This document shows positions 39,356-48,188 of a stretch of DNA of 53,369 nucleotides, piece after piece. The notes beneath the pieces are model-generated. The model worked only from the letters and a program-made list of their open reading frames with translations. It ran no database searches and was not told the DNA's origin. The translations under genes were made by a program, and so were the position numbers. Position 1 is the stretch's first letter. Each line of letters starts with the position of its first letter. This stretch comes from Oscillospiraceae bacterium (GTDB lineage: Bacteria; Bacillota; Clostridia; Oscillospirales; Oscillospiraceae). Where the stretch lies: the NCBI GenBank assembly GCA_020025595.1, contig JAHHRV010000012.1, forward strand, positions 1-53,369, given 5' to 3'.

Positions 39356-41128
39356 TTACTCCTTGATGTTGATGGCAATGTGGACATCGTCCAGCTGCTT
39401 CTGGGAAACAGTGGTGGGAGCATCCATCATCAGATCCTGTGCGTTCTTGTTCATGGGGAAGGTGATGACTTCACGGATAGACTCTTCACCGGTCAGCAGC
39501 ATGATGATGCGGTCAACACCGGGAGCTGCACCTGCATGGGGAGGTGCGCCATAGGTGAAGGCATTGTACATAGCGGGGAACTTTGCCTTGACATCGTCTT
39601 CGCCCAGACCGACCATCTCAAATGCCTTGACCATGATCTCGGGATCGTGGTTACGGACAGCGCCGGAAGCGGTCTCGTAGCCGTTGCAGACCAGATCGTA
39701 CTGATCAGCGTTGATTGCCAGCAGCTTTTCGGTGTCGCCCTCGGCATCCACCAGAGCCTGCATACCGCCCTGAGGCATGGAGAAGGGGTTGTGGCAGAAT
39801 TCCAGCTCGCCGGACTCTTCGCCGATTTCGTACATGGGGAAATCAACGATCCAGCAGAATGCGTACTGGTTCTCGTCGAAGTGACCGGGGATGCGCTTGC
39901 CCAGCATGGTACGGATCACGCCGGCGGTCTTCTGAGCAGCGGCCTTCTTGCCGGCTGCCATGCAGACAAAGCTGCCGGGCTTCAGGTTCAGCTTCTCAAC
40001 GAAAGCGTCCTTGCAATCGCCCAGGAACTTGGAGATGCCGCCAGTCAGGTTGCCTTCATCATCCACACGGACCCAGCAGGCCTTGTTGCCGGTCTGGACT
40101 TCAACATCCACCAGCAGCTTGTCGATCCACTTACGGGCCTGGGTGAAGTTGTCAACAGCAACAGCCTTGACAGTAGCGTTCTCGAAGGGGCCAAAGCCGC
40201 AGCCCTGAACGACCTCGGTAATGTCCTGAACTTCCAGGTCGATACGCAGGTCGGGCTTGTCGGAGCCGTAGCGCTCCATTGCATCATTGTAAGCAATGTG
40301 GCGGAAGGGAGCAGCGGTGATGCGATCGTACTTGCCGAACTTCTGGAACACGGGGACCAGAACATCCTCCAGAGTAGCCAGAACATCAGCCTGAGAAGCA
40401 AAAGCCATCTCCATATCCAGCTGATAGAATTCGCCGGGGGTACGGTCTGCACGGGCGTCCTCGTCACGGAAGCAGGGAGCGATCTGGAAGTAACGGTCGA
40501 AGCCGGAGGTCATCAGCAGCTGCTTGAACTGCTGGGGAGCCTGGGGCAGAGCGTAGAACTTGCCGGGGTGGTTACGGGCAGGAACCAGATAGTCTCTTGC
40601 GCCCTCGGGGGAGGAAGCGGTCAGAATGGGAGTGGTGATCTCCAGGAAGCCCTTCTCGGTCATGAGCTTACGCAGCTCGGCAACCACCTGGCAGCGCAGA
40701 ACGATGTTGCTCTTGACAGCAGGGTTGCGCAGGTCCAGATAGCGGTACTTCAGACGGGTGTTTTCGTCAGCGTCCTTGGACTTGTTGATCTCAAAGGGCA
40801 GCTGGCTGTGACGGCACTTGCCCAGCACCTTGATCTCGGAGGGAACAACTTCGATTTCACCGGTGGGAATCTTGGTGTTCTTGCTCTCACGCTCACGGAC
40901 AACGCCGGTGACGGAGATGGTGGATTCTTTGGTAATGCCCTTGACAATGTGCATCATCTCTTCGGTCTCGACAACGACCTGAGTGGTGCCATAGTAATCG
41001 CGAAGCACCAGAAATGCAAAGTTTGCACCGACTTCGCGGACATTCTCCAGCCAACCGGCCAGAGTGACGGTTTGACCTGCGTGGCTCAGACGCAGCTCAC
41101 CGCAGTTATGAGTTCTGGACTGGAACAT
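39356..41128 (-). CDS. aspS: Aspartyl-tRNA synthetase
   Basis: Class IIb synthetase, 590 residues, bacterial type. N-terminal OB-fold anticodon-binding domain (~1-110), class II motif 2 with CFRDEDARADRTPGEF, the GAD insertion domain (~290-400), and motif 3 AAPGVDRIIMLL near the end. In the OB fold the usual bacterial RRRDHG stretch reads ENVREVG, a variant that may affect anticodon contacts; I cannot tell whether the enzyme discriminates Asp from Asn tRNA. Start ATG 41128 with AGGGGA upstream. Stands alone between two terminators. Confidence 0.97.
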   Translation of the reverse strand: MFQSRTHNCGELRLSHAGQTVTLAGWLENVREVGANFAFLVLRDYYGTTQVVVETEEMMHIVKGITKESTISVTGVVRERESKNTKIPTGEIEVVPSEIKVLGKCRHSQLPFEINKSKDADENTRLKYRYLDLRNPAVKSNIVLRCQVVAELRKLMTEKGFLEITTPILTASSPEGARDYLVPARNHPGKFYALPQAPQQFKQLLMTSGFDRYFQIAPCFRDEDARADRTPGEFYQLDMEMAFASQADVLATLEDVLVPVFQKFGKYDRITAAPFRHIAYNDAMERYGSDKPDLRIDLEVQDITEVVQGCGFGPFENATVKAVAVDNFTQARKWIDKLLVDVEVQTGNKACWVRVDDEGNLTGGISKFLGDCKDAFVEKLNLKPGSFVCMAAGKKAAAQKTAGVIRTMLGKRIPGHFDENQYAFCWIVDFPMYEIGEESGELEFCHNPFSMPQGGMQALVDAEGDTEKLLAINADQYDLVCNGYETASGAVRNHDPEIMVKAFEMVGLGEDDVKAKFPAMYNAFTYGAPPHAGAAPGVDRIIMLLTGEESIREVITFPMNKNAQDLMMDAPTTVSQKQLDDVHIAINIKE

Positions 41129-41210
41129 GAAACATATCCCCTTATTTCTATAATTTTAGCTGATATATTATTTCACAAATGTGGTAAAAAGTCAATGTCT
41201 GCGGGGAAAT

Positions 41211-41244
41211 AAAAACATCCTGAACCCTAAAATAAGGGTTCAGG
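41211..41244 (-). terminator. Terminator of the PCC-domain gene
   Basis: Stem CCTGAACCCTTA/TAGGGTTCAGG (41219-41244) with ATGTTTTT on the minus strand. Confidence 0.88.
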
Positions 41245-41251
41245 ACAGATA

Positions 41252-41680
41252 TTAGACGGTGCCGAAAATCAGTTCGTCATATCCCGTTTCCGGGTCCTGC
41301 TCCACACCGTAGCAAATACCGGGAAGCTCTGCAATCACAAGCTCGCAGGTGGTGTTCACAATGCAGCCTGTGCAAAGGTGGCCGCCGATGGTGGAAAGAT
41401 CCTCCTTCGACAGGGCAATGTGGATATGGCAGCGGGTCTGGCTGGCGGTTCCGTTCAGGCTGACGATCTCGCAGTGTTCGTCGATTTCCCGGATGGTGAC
41501 GCCGCTGGCATCCCGGATACGGCCTCTGCTGATGCATCCAACACCGGACAAAATCACACCGGCGGCAATCTTTTTTTGTGCGCACAGTGCTTTGATGGAT
41601 TCCAGAAGATCTTCGCCTCGGTGCAGGCGGACACAGTGGACGGTGGCTTCGCCCCGGCCGGTTGCGATATAGTGTTCCAT
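41252..41680 (-). CDS. PCC-domain (DUF296) protein
   Basis: 142-residue single-domain protein of the plants-and-prokaryotes-conserved (PPC/PCC) family, which forms trimers and in plants is coupled to AT-hook DNA binding; bacterial members are stand-alone and of uncertain function. Family features: an early RLHRGEDLLESIKALC, VILSGVGCISRGRIRD, HIHIALSKEDLSTIGGHL (His cluster facing the trimer interface, a possible metal site), then CELVIAELPG. Start ATG 41680 with GAAAGGAA. It has its own terminator and is separated from aspS. Confidence 0.88.
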   Translation of the reverse strand: MEHYIATGRGEATVHCVRLHRGEDLLESIKALCAQKKIAAGVILSGVGCISRGRIRDASGVTIREIDEHCEIVSLNGTASQTRCHIHIALSKEDLSTIGGHLCTGCIVNTTCELVIAELPGICYGVEQDPETGYDELIFGTV

Positions 41681-41835
41681 AAAAGATTCCTTTCTAAGTA
41701 AGATTGTTGTAATGAATACACTTGATAAAATGTATAAAAATATCGATATGTGAATTATAAATCACGAATAAAAAGTCTGTCAATGTCGAAAAATAAGGAA
41801 TTTGTTTTTGAAACTGGGGGTTAAACAAATATTTC

Positions 41836-41864
41836 TTGCATTTTTTGCTGATATATGATAGAAT
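41836..41864 (+). promoter_or_regulatory. Promoter of the sugar-kinase-like gene
   Basis: TTGCAT (41836-41841), 17-base spacer, TAGAAT (41859-41864); start near 41871, giving a ~104-base leader. Confidence 0.65.
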
Positions 41865-41888
41865 ATGCGGGCTTGTAGTTTAATCAAT

Positions 41889-41934
41889 GTTGTGGCGCTG
41901 GGAATCGCCCAGCCATAGTATGGTTTGCCACATA
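41889..41934 (+). promoter_or_regulatory. Candidate compact branched RNA element in the 5' leader
   Basis: Closing stem TGTGGC/GCCACA (41891-41896 with 41927-41932) encloses GCTGGG/CCCAGC (41897-41902 with 41908-41913) and a small CAT/ATG stem, a three-way-junction shape. No T-run follows, so it is not a simple terminator. Not matched to a known class. Confidence 0.4.
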
Positions 41935-41974
41935 ACCGTATCATTTATGATAATGAGGGAGGAATCCTTGTAAA

Positions 41975-43045
41975 ATGGAAAAAGCAGCATTTGCATTTAA
42001 TCTGGATGGAAACCCTGTTAAGTGCACAGTGTTTGGACATGGTCATATCAACCATACACTGAAAATTACAACGGATACCGGTGCAGAATATATTCTGCAG
42101 AAAATAAATAAATATGTATTCAAAGATCCTGCCAGCGTTATGCGCAATGTAGGTGCTATTACTGATTTTATCCGGGGAAGGGTGGAGGACACCAGACTGT
42201 GTCTGCATTTCCTGACCACCAAGGACGGTCAGTTCCATTATGAAGACGATCAGGGTGAATTCTGGAGAATGTACGACTTCGTGGGCGGCTTCTGCCTGGA
42301 TACCCCGGAAAGCGATGAGGATTTTTACCAGAGTGCATTGGCGTTCGGACGCTTCCAGCAGCTGCTCAGCGACTTCAGCGCAGATACGCTGGAGGAAACC
42401 ATTCCCGAGTTCCACAACACCATTGACCGTTACCGCCTGTTCAAGGAATCCGTTGCGGAAGATCGTGTAGGTCGGCTGGCTGGCGTAAAGAATGATGTGG
42501 ATTTTGTTCTTGAACGGGAAGAAAAAGGCGCCGTTCTGCAGAATATGCGTGTCAATGGTGAATTGCCTCTGCGCGTGACCCACAACGATACAAAGCTGAA
42601 TAATGTCCTGCTGGACCGGAAGACCCGCAAGTCTCTGTGCGTGCTGGATCTGGACACGGTCATGCCCGGATTGAGTGCCTATGACTTCGGTGACTCCATC
42701 CGCTTCGGTGCAGCAACGGCTGCCGAAGATGAGAAGGACCTGAGTAAGATGAACCTGGATCTGCATCTGTTTGAGGTGTACACCAGAGGCTTCCTGGAAG
42801 CAGCAACTTCGCTGACAGACCGTGAAGTTGAGGTGCTGCCTATGGGTGCATATACCATGACGCTGGAAGTCGGTCTGCGTTTCCTGAAGGATTACCTGGA
42901 TGGCGATCTCTACTTCAAGACTTCGTATCCGGAGCACAATCTGGTTCGGGCCAGAACGCAGCTGAAATTGGTTGCGGATATGGAGCACAAGATGGACCAG
43001 ATGAAGGAAATCGTAGCAAAGGTTGCTGCGGAGGTTCGCAAGTAA
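41975..43045 (+). CDS. APH-fold sugar kinase, N-acetylhexosamine 1-kinase-like
   Basis: 356 residues of the aminoglycoside-phosphotransferase/choline-kinase fold. An N-terminal phosphate-loop region GHGHINHTLKI (21-31), catalytic HNDTKLNN (203-210) and metal-binding DLDTVMPG (225-232) are intact. The overall pattern is that of NahK-like kinases (also annotated as mucin-desulfatase-type), which make GlcNAc-1-P or GalNAc-1-P from host glycans. Substrate is an inference. Start ATG 41975 with a GAGGGAGG site at wide spacing. Followed by a terminator, then a MATE exporter and an ATP-grasp gene in the same direction. Confidence 0.8.
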   Translation: MEKAAFAFNLDGNPVKCTVFGHGHINHTLKITTDTGAEYILQKINKYVFKDPASVMRNVGAITDFIRGRVEDTRLCLHFLTTKDGQFHYEDDQGEFWRMYDFVGGFCLDTPESDEDFYQSALAFGRFQQLLSDFSADTLEETIPEFHNTIDRYRLFKESVAEDRVGRLAGVKNDVDFVLEREEKGAVLQNMRVNGELPLRVTHNDTKLNNVLLDRKTRKSLCVLDLDTVMPGLSAYDFGDSIRFGAATAAEDEKDLSKMNLDLHLFEVYTRGFLEAATSLTDREVEVLPMGAYTMTLEVGLRFLKDYLDGDLYFKTSYPEHNLVRARTQLKLVADMEHKMDQMKEIVAKVAAEVRK

Positions 43046-43054
43046 GAAGCTTTT

Positions 43055-43080
43055 ATAGGGCAGCGATGACGCTGCCCTAT
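43055..43080 (+). terminator. Terminator after the kinase-like gene
   Basis: Stem ATAGGGCAGCG/CGCTGCCCTAT followed by TTGTTTG. Only 38 bases remain to the MATE start and no promoter is visible there, so partial readthrough is likely. Confidence 0.8.
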
Positions 43081-43118
43081 TTGTTTGCCCAAAAGAAAAA
43101 ATTATAAGGAGTGTGTTT

Positions 43119-44501
43119 ATGCAAAGACTATCCGAACGGGATCGGGCGTTTTATAAGCGAGTGCTGGCGGTAACACTGCCGATTATTGTTCAGAACGGTA
43201 TCACCAACTTTGTATCCCTGCTGGACAATGTGATGGTAGGACAGGTGGGCACCGTGCAGATGAGCGGTGTTGCCATTGTAAACCAGCTGATCTTTGTGTT
43301 CAACCTGTGCGTGTTCGGCGCAACATCAGGAGCCGGAATCTTTACCTCTCAGTTCCATGGAAGCGGTGATACGCAAGGCGTGCGCCAGACCTTCCGCTTT
43401 AAGATCATTCTTGGCCTGTTGCTGACGGCACTGGGAGTGGGTGTATATCTGACCGGCGGAGAAAAACTGATCGGCCATTTTCTGAGTTCCGGAAACGCAC
43501 CTGAGGATGCAGCAGCTACCATGGCTTACGGTATGGAATATCTGCATGTGATGCTGCTGGGACTTTTGCCTTTTGCACTGGCAAACGCCTATTCCGGTAC
43601 CCTGCGTGAAACCGGACAGACTATGGTTCCGATGGTTGCCGGCGTTGTAGCCGTTGCCGTGAATTTTGTACTGAATTATGTGCTGATTTTTGGACATTTT
43701 GGCGCACCTCAGATGGGCGTGACAGGCGCTGCGGTAGCAACGGTGGTTTCGCGCTATGTGGAACTGGCAGTGGTCTGTATCTGGACGCACCGCCATGCAA
43801 AGCAGAACCCCTTTATTCAGGGAGCTTATCGCTCCTTCCGGATTTCCGGGGATTTGACCAGACATATCATCTGCAAGGGAATGCCTTTGCTTGCCAACGA
43901 AGCCCTGTGGTCTGTGGGTCTGACGGTGCTGAATCAGTGCTACTCTACCAGAGGCCTTGAAGTGGTGGCAGCTGTGAATATTTCCAATACGATTTATCAG
44001 CTTTCCAGCGTTGTGTATATGTCCATGGGAAATTCTGTAGGTATCATCATGGGACAGATGCTGGGTGCAAACACCCCCGAGCAGGAGGTGCGGGATTCCA
44101 ATAAAAAGATGATTCGCCTGAGCGTGCTCAGCTGTCTGCTCTTTGGCGGTATCCTGGCGGCACTTTCCGGTGTGTTCCCGCAGATCTACAATACCTCTGA
44201 TTCTGTGCGCAGTCTTTCTGCACAGCTGATCTGCATCAGCGCACTGATTATGCCCTTCAGCGCATATACCCATGCAGCCTATTTTACGCTTCGCTCAGGT
44301 GGTCAGACCTTTGTGACATTCCTGTTTGACAGCGTGTTTGTCTGGGTGTGCCTGGTTCCTCTGGCATTTATCCTGAGCAGATTTACGAATCTGCCCATTG
44401 TGCCGATGTTCTTCATATGTCAGGGCACGGAAGTCATCAAGTCCTATATTGGAAGCAGAATGCTGAAAAAGGGAATTTGGATTCGTAGAATCGTACACTA
44501 A
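43119..44501 (+). CDS. MATE family efflux transporter
   Basis: 460 residues, 12 predicted membrane helices in two six-helix bundles, typical MATE length. Family features: LPIIVQNGITNFVSLLDNVM near the start, GAGIFTSQFHGSGD, NAYSGTLRETGQT in the first half, and the repeat-equivalent YTHAAYFTLRSGGQT in the second. Exports organic cations, drugs or small metabolites with Na+ or H+. Start ATG 43119 follows AAGGAG at 7 bases. Substrate cannot be told. Confidence 0.93.
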   Translation: MQRLSERDRAFYKRVLAVTLPIIVQNGITNFVSLLDNVMVGQVGTVQMSGVAIVNQLIFVFNLCVFGATSGAGIFTSQFHGSGDTQGVRQTFRFKIILGLLLTALGVGVYLTGGEKLIGHFLSSGNAPEDAAATMAYGMEYLHVMLLGLLPFALANAYSGTLRETGQTMVPMVAGVVAVAVNFVLNYVLIFGHFGAPQMGVTGAAVATVVSRYVELAVVCIWTHRHAKQNPFIQGAYRSFRISGDLTRHIICKGMPLLANEALWSVGLTVLNQCYSTRGLEVVAAVNISNTIYQLSSVVYMSMGNSVGIIMGQMLGANTPEQEVRDSNKKMIRLSVLSCLLFGGILAALSGVFPQIYNTSDSVRSLSAQLICISALIMPFSAYTHAAYFTLRSGGQTFVTFLFDSVFVWVCLVPLAFILSRFTNLPIVPMFFICQGTEVIKSYIGSRMLKKGIWIRRIVH

Positions 44502-44513
44502 TCAGATCTATCC

Positions 44514-44542
44514 TTGCAATTCAGACAGAAGCGTATTAAAAT
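44514..44542 (+). promoter_or_regulatory. Promoter of the ATP-grasp gene
   Basis: TTGCAA (44514-44519), 17-base spacer, TAAAAT (44537-44542), 35 bases before the start codon. Confidence 0.6.
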
Positions 44543-44576
44543 GGTATCAGTTTTCTTTCAGAAAAGGGGAAAAAGA

Positions 44577-45581
44577 ATGGATAAGATCAAATCCTTTTTC
44601 CGCAGAGCCTGCTCCGGCAGCTTCAAGCGGTTTTTTCGGAATTTAGAATTGGTACACAAACAGTCGGGCAGGAACCGAATCGTCCTGTTTGTGGATATGG
44701 TTTACAGTATGCTGGTGCATGGCATCGGATATCTGGATTATCTGACCTTTGGCTTTGCCTATATCGGCAAGGAAAAGCGCCGGACATTCATGACTTATGA
44801 TGATAATATTGCCCTGGTTCGGCGGATGAATCAGCGGGAGGCTTACCCCATCCTGAATGACAAGCTCCTGTTTGCCAGAACCTATGGCGCTTATATGAAG
44901 CGGGACTGGGTGGATCTGAATGACGGATTTGAAGCATTTGAAGCCTTCTGCCAGGGAAAAGAGACTTTCTTTGCCAAGCAGCCTGTGTCCTTCGGCGGTG
45001 TAGGCGTGGAAAAGGTTCATCTGGAAGGCCGGGATCTTGCACAGGTTTACCAGGAGCTTGTGGACAAAAAGATGTTCCTGGCAGAGCAGACTATAGTTCA
45101 GCACCCCGAGATGAATAAGCTGTGTGACCGCTCCGTCAACACCATTCGGATCGTGACGATCCTCAGCGACAAGGGCAATGCCAATGTCGTCTATGCGCTG
45201 GTGCGCATCGGCAGTGGCAAAAACGATGTGGACAATATCTCCAGCGGTGGTATGTATACCTTGCTGTCAAGCGAGGGAACCATCACGATGCCCGTGTTCT
45301 GCGACAAGACGGTTTCCTATTACACCCAGCATCCGGCCAACGGATTTGTGTTTGAAGGCTTCCAGGTGCCTTATTTCAAAGAGGCGATGGAGCTGTGTCA
45401 GGCTGCTGCCAAGGAAGAACCCCGTCTGCGCTATATCGGCTGGGATGTGGCAATTACGCCTGACGGCCCGGTGATGGTAGAGGGCAACAACCTGCCCGGT
45501 TATGATATGTGCCAGAATCACCGGTTCCATCCCGATGGACAGGGTATGAAAGCGGCATTTGTCTGGGCAGAGGAAAACTAA
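44577..45581 (+). CDS. Sugar-transfer-associated ATP-grasp protein
   Basis: 334 residues. The ATP-grasp fold is seen in FFAKQPVSFGGVGVEKV (phosphate-binding loop), VQHPEMNKLCDRSVNTIRIV, and the metal-binding end IGWDVAITPDGPVMVEGNNLPG. This is the pattern of the ATP-grasp family found with glycosyltransferase and capsule/exopolysaccharide loci, where it is thought to ligate amino acids or peptides to sugars; the reaction is not established. A basic N-terminal region (FRRACSGSFKRFFRN) might contact membrane or acidic polymer. Start ATG 44577 with AGGGGAAAAAG. Ends at a terminator shared with rluA. Confidence 0.83.
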   Translation: MDKIKSFFRRACSGSFKRFFRNLELVHKQSGRNRIVLFVDMVYSMLVHGIGYLDYLTFGFAYIGKEKRRTFMTYDDNIALVRRMNQREAYPILNDKLLFARTYGAYMKRDWVDLNDGFEAFEAFCQGKETFFAKQPVSFGGVGVEKVHLEGRDLAQVYQELVDKKMFLAEQTIVQHPEMNKLCDRSVNTIRIVTILSDKGNANVVYALVRIGSGKNDVDNISSGGMYTLLSSEGTITMPVFCDKTVSYYTQHPANGFVFEGFQVPYFKEAMELCQAAAKEEPRLRYIGWDVAITPDGPVMVEGNNLPGYDMCQNHRFHPDGQGMKAAFVWAEEN

Positions 45582-45588
45582 AACAAAA

Positions 45589-45615
45589 AGCACTTGCATC
45601 AGCAAGTGCTTTTTT
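45589..45615. terminator. Bidirectional terminator between the ATP-grasp and RluA-type genes
   Basis: AGCACTTGC/GCAAGTGCT with T-run on the plus strand and A-run upstream. The hairpin overlaps the last codons and the stop of the minus-strand gene. Confidence 0.85.
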
Positions 45616-46201
45616 CGTTGCCCCAGGAGGGGAGAGATTCAAATTGCAGCTGTGAGCCTTTCCAGGGGAAGGAAATCCGGCAGGAATAGAGCATAGGGGC
45701 GGTGGCAGCATCCCGGGAGCCGTATTTATGATCGCCCACCAGAGGGAAGCCTCGGGAAGAAAACTGCACCCGGATCTGGTGAGAACGCCCGGTGTGGAGC
45801 TTGATATGCACCAGTGCCGGATCGGTGTCGGTGAGCCGGACAAATTCAAGACTGGCTTTTTTGACGCCCTTTCGTTCCTTCTTAACGGTGAAAACCTTGT
45901 TCTTGCGGCTGTCCTTGAACAGAAAATCCACCCATGTGCCTTCTGCCGGCGGTGTGCCGTGAACCAGTGCCCGGTATTCCTTCACCAGCAGACCGTCCTG
46001 AACCAGTCGGGACAGACTTGCAGCGGCTGCCTTATTTCTGGCGTAGACCATGACGCCGCCCACATTCAGATCCAGGCGATGGATGGGGTAGACCTGTCCG
46101 CCCAGAGCTGCGGTGATCTGCTCGGGAACCTCTTTTTCAGAGTCCAGACCGACGGGCTTTATGATGACTGCCAGGTCTTTGTCTGTGTACAAAAACTCCA
46201 T
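45599..46201 (-). CDS. RluA family pseudouridine synthase
   Basis: 200 residues, a short single-domain RluA-type enzyme without an S4 domain. The catalytic Asp is in HRLDLNVGG (usual HRLDxxTSG; Thr/Ser replaced), followed by VMVYARNKAAA; later motifs are EYRALVHG, LHTGRSHQIRVQF and HKYGSR. It isomerises U to pseudouridine in rRNA or tRNA; the target cannot be told. Start ATG 46201 with AAAGGAGT upstream. The C-terminal end is basic and ends within the terminator. Confidence 0.9.
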   Translation of the reverse strand: MEFLYTDKDLAVIIKPVGLDSEKEVPEQITAALGGQVYPIHRLDLNVGGVMVYARNKAAAASLSRLVQDGLLVKEYRALVHGTPPAEGTWVDFLFKDSRKNKVFTVKKERKGVKKASLEFVRLTDTDPALVHIKLHTGRSHQIRVQFSSRGFPLVGDHKYGSRDAATAPMLYSCRISFPWKGSQLQFESLPSWGNEKSTC

Positions 46202-46276
46202 GGTTCGATACTCCTTTAATATTTGTGGTATTATAGCAAAATTTTATGGAAAAGTCCAAAATAATTTTTGTTGCGC

Positions 46277-46305
46277 TTGCAACATTGCGAAAAAAGTTGT
46301 ATAAT
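46277..46305 (+). promoter_or_regulatory. Promoter of the ABC exporter gene
   Basis: TTGCAA (46277-46282), 17-base spacer, TATAAT (46300-46305), 27 bases before the start. Confidence 0.7.
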
Positions 46306-46331
46306 GTCCCGAGTATATAGGAGGACTTTAT

Positions 46332-48089
46332 ATGACAACGAAAGATTATCAAAAGAAAAGACCTTTGATGATTTTTTTGAGCTATTTCAAAAATCACTTA
46401 GGTTTGTTCCTGACGGACATTACCTGCGCAGTGCTGATTGCCGGTATTGATTTGGCGTTTCCGCTGATTACGCGTCATGCATTGTATGATTTGCTGCCCA
46501 ATCAGGCGTATCGTACTTTCTTCATTATTATGCTTGTGGCATTGGGAAGCTATGTGATTCGTTCGGCGCTGCACTTTGTAGTATGCTATTTCGGACACAC
46601 CTTTGGCATTCGGGTCGAAGCAGACGTCCGCGCAGATTTGTTTAAGCATTTGCAGGAAATGAGTTTTGACTTTTACGATCGAAACCGGACAGGTCAGATG
46701 ATGAGCAGACTGACATCGGATTTGTTTGATCTGACGGAACTTGCACACCACGGCCCTGAAGACCTGCTGACCAGTATTCTGACTGTGATCGGTGCCCTGG
46801 TGATCATGTTCACCATCCAGTGGCGACTGGCTCTGGTGGTTGCAATCGTGATTCCGATTTTCCTGATCGTAGTCATGACCATGCGCACAAGTATGTCCAG
46901 AGCCTCTGTGGCAGTCAAGCAGAAGATCGGACACATCAACACCGAAATCGAGTCCAGTCTCTCCGGCATCCGCACAGCAAAGGCCTTTGCCAGCGAAGAT
47001 CAGGAGTTTGTGCGTTTCAGCGCAGCTAACGACCAGTTTAAGACCTCCAAACGGGGCTTTCACAAGGCAATGGGCAAATTTTCCTGCTGTGTGGAGTTTT
47101 TCCTGTGCAGCCTGAATGTAGTGGTCATCGGCATCGGCGGCTATTTGATCATGCGTGGACAGATGGATTATGTGGATTTGATCACGTTTTCTCTGTACAT
47201 TGCTACTTTTGTGGCACCTATGCGGAAAATGTCCAACTTCTCTGAGCTGCTGGCCAGCGGCTTCGCAGGACTGAACCGCTTTGTGGATCTGATGCGCACT
47301 GAGCCTACCTTGCAGGATAAAGAGAATGCAAAGCCCCTTGCCTGCAGCGGCGGAAAGATCGATGTGGACCATGTGTCTTTCTCTTATGACGGAGATCTGG
47401 CAGTTCTGCACGATGTGAGCCTGCATATCAGCTCCGGTGAAACCGTGGCGATCGTAGGCCCCTCCGGCGGCGGTAAGAGTACCCTGTGCCAGCTGATTCC
47501 CCGGTTTTATGATGTTACCTCCGGCTCCATCAAGATCGATGGTCAGGATGTCCGGGATGTGACTCAGAAATCCATCCATCAGAATATCGGCATCGTTCAG
47601 CAGGATGTTTTCCTGTTCGCAGATACCGTTCTGGAGAATATCCGCTACGGCAAGCCCGACGCCACCATGGAAGAGGTCATTGAAGCAGCCCAAAAGGCAG
47701 AAATCTACGACGACATTATGGCAATGCCCAATGGCTTTGAAACCTATGTGGGCGAGCGTGGCACGCTGCTGTCCGGCGGTCAGAAGCAGAGAATCTCCAT
47801 CGCCCGGATTTTCCTGAAGAATCCGCCCATCCTGATTCTGGATGAAGCTACTTCTGCACTGGACTCTGTCACCGAGGCAAAGATCCAGAAGGCCTTTGAT
47901 GCACTGGCTCAGGGCCGTACCACGCTGATCATTGCTCATCGGCTTTCCACCATTCGTTCTGCACAGCGGATCGTATCCATTGCAGACGGCGTGATTACCG
48001 AAAGCGGCACTCATGATGAGTTGATCAGCAGCGGCGGTATGTATGCACAGCTGTATACCACCCAGACCAACATCGCAAAGAACTTATAA
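46332..48089 (+). CDS. ABC exporter, fused permease-ATPase (half transporter)
   Basis: 585 residues, type IV (MsbA/BmrA-like) exporter. Six membrane helices in residues ~20-310; the NBD has Walker A GPSGGGKST, Q-loop IGIVQQDVFLFADTV, signature LSGGQKQRISIARI, Walker B PILILDEATSALD and switch IAHRLST. A homodimer is likely, as no partner gene is adjacent. Substrate could be drug, lipid or peptide; no peptidase domain. Start ATG 46332 with GGAGGAC. Has its own promoter and terminator. Confidence 0.93.
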   Translation: MTTKDYQKKRPLMIFLSYFKNHLGLFLTDITCAVLIAGIDLAFPLITRHALYDLLPNQAYRTFFIIMLVALGSYVIRSALHFVVCYFGHTFGIRVEADVRADLFKHLQEMSFDFYDRNRTGQMMSRLTSDLFDLTELAHHGPEDLLTSILTVIGALVIMFTIQWRLALVVAIVIPIFLIVVMTMRTSMSRASVAVKQKIGHINTEIESSLSGIRTAKAFASEDQEFVRFSAANDQFKTSKRGFHKAMGKFSCCVEFFLCSLNVVVIGIGGYLIMRGQMDYVDLITFSLYIATFVAPMRKMSNFSELLASGFAGLNRFVDLMRTEPTLQDKENAKPLACSGGKIDVDHVSFSYDGDLAVLHDVSLHISSGETVAIVGPSGGGKSTLCQLIPRFYDVTSGSIKIDGQDVRDVTQKSIHQNIGIVQQDVFLFADTVLENIRYGKPDATMEEVIEAAQKAEIYDDIMAMPNGFETYVGERGTLLSGGQKQRISIARIFLKNPPILILDEATSALDSVTEAKIQKAFDALAQGRTTLIIAHRLSTIRSAQRIVSIADGVITESGTHDELISSGGMYAQLYTTQTNIAKNL

Positions 48090-48097
48090 AAAGAGAG

Positions 48098-48130
48098 AAA
48101 TCCCACTCCGTTTTCAGGAGTGGGATTTTT
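48098..48130 (+). terminator. Terminator of the ABC exporter gene
   Basis: Stem AAATCCCACTCC/GGAGTGGGATTT followed by T. Confidence 0.88.
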
Positions 48131-48188
48131 GCGCAGAATAGGGACTTGCTGTCGGCAATAAGATACTCCTAAGGGGGTGAAGCCTATT

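Noticed and set aside
41889..41934. Hammerhead ribozyme
   Set aside because: Three-way-junction shape but the CTGATGA and GAAA core is missing.
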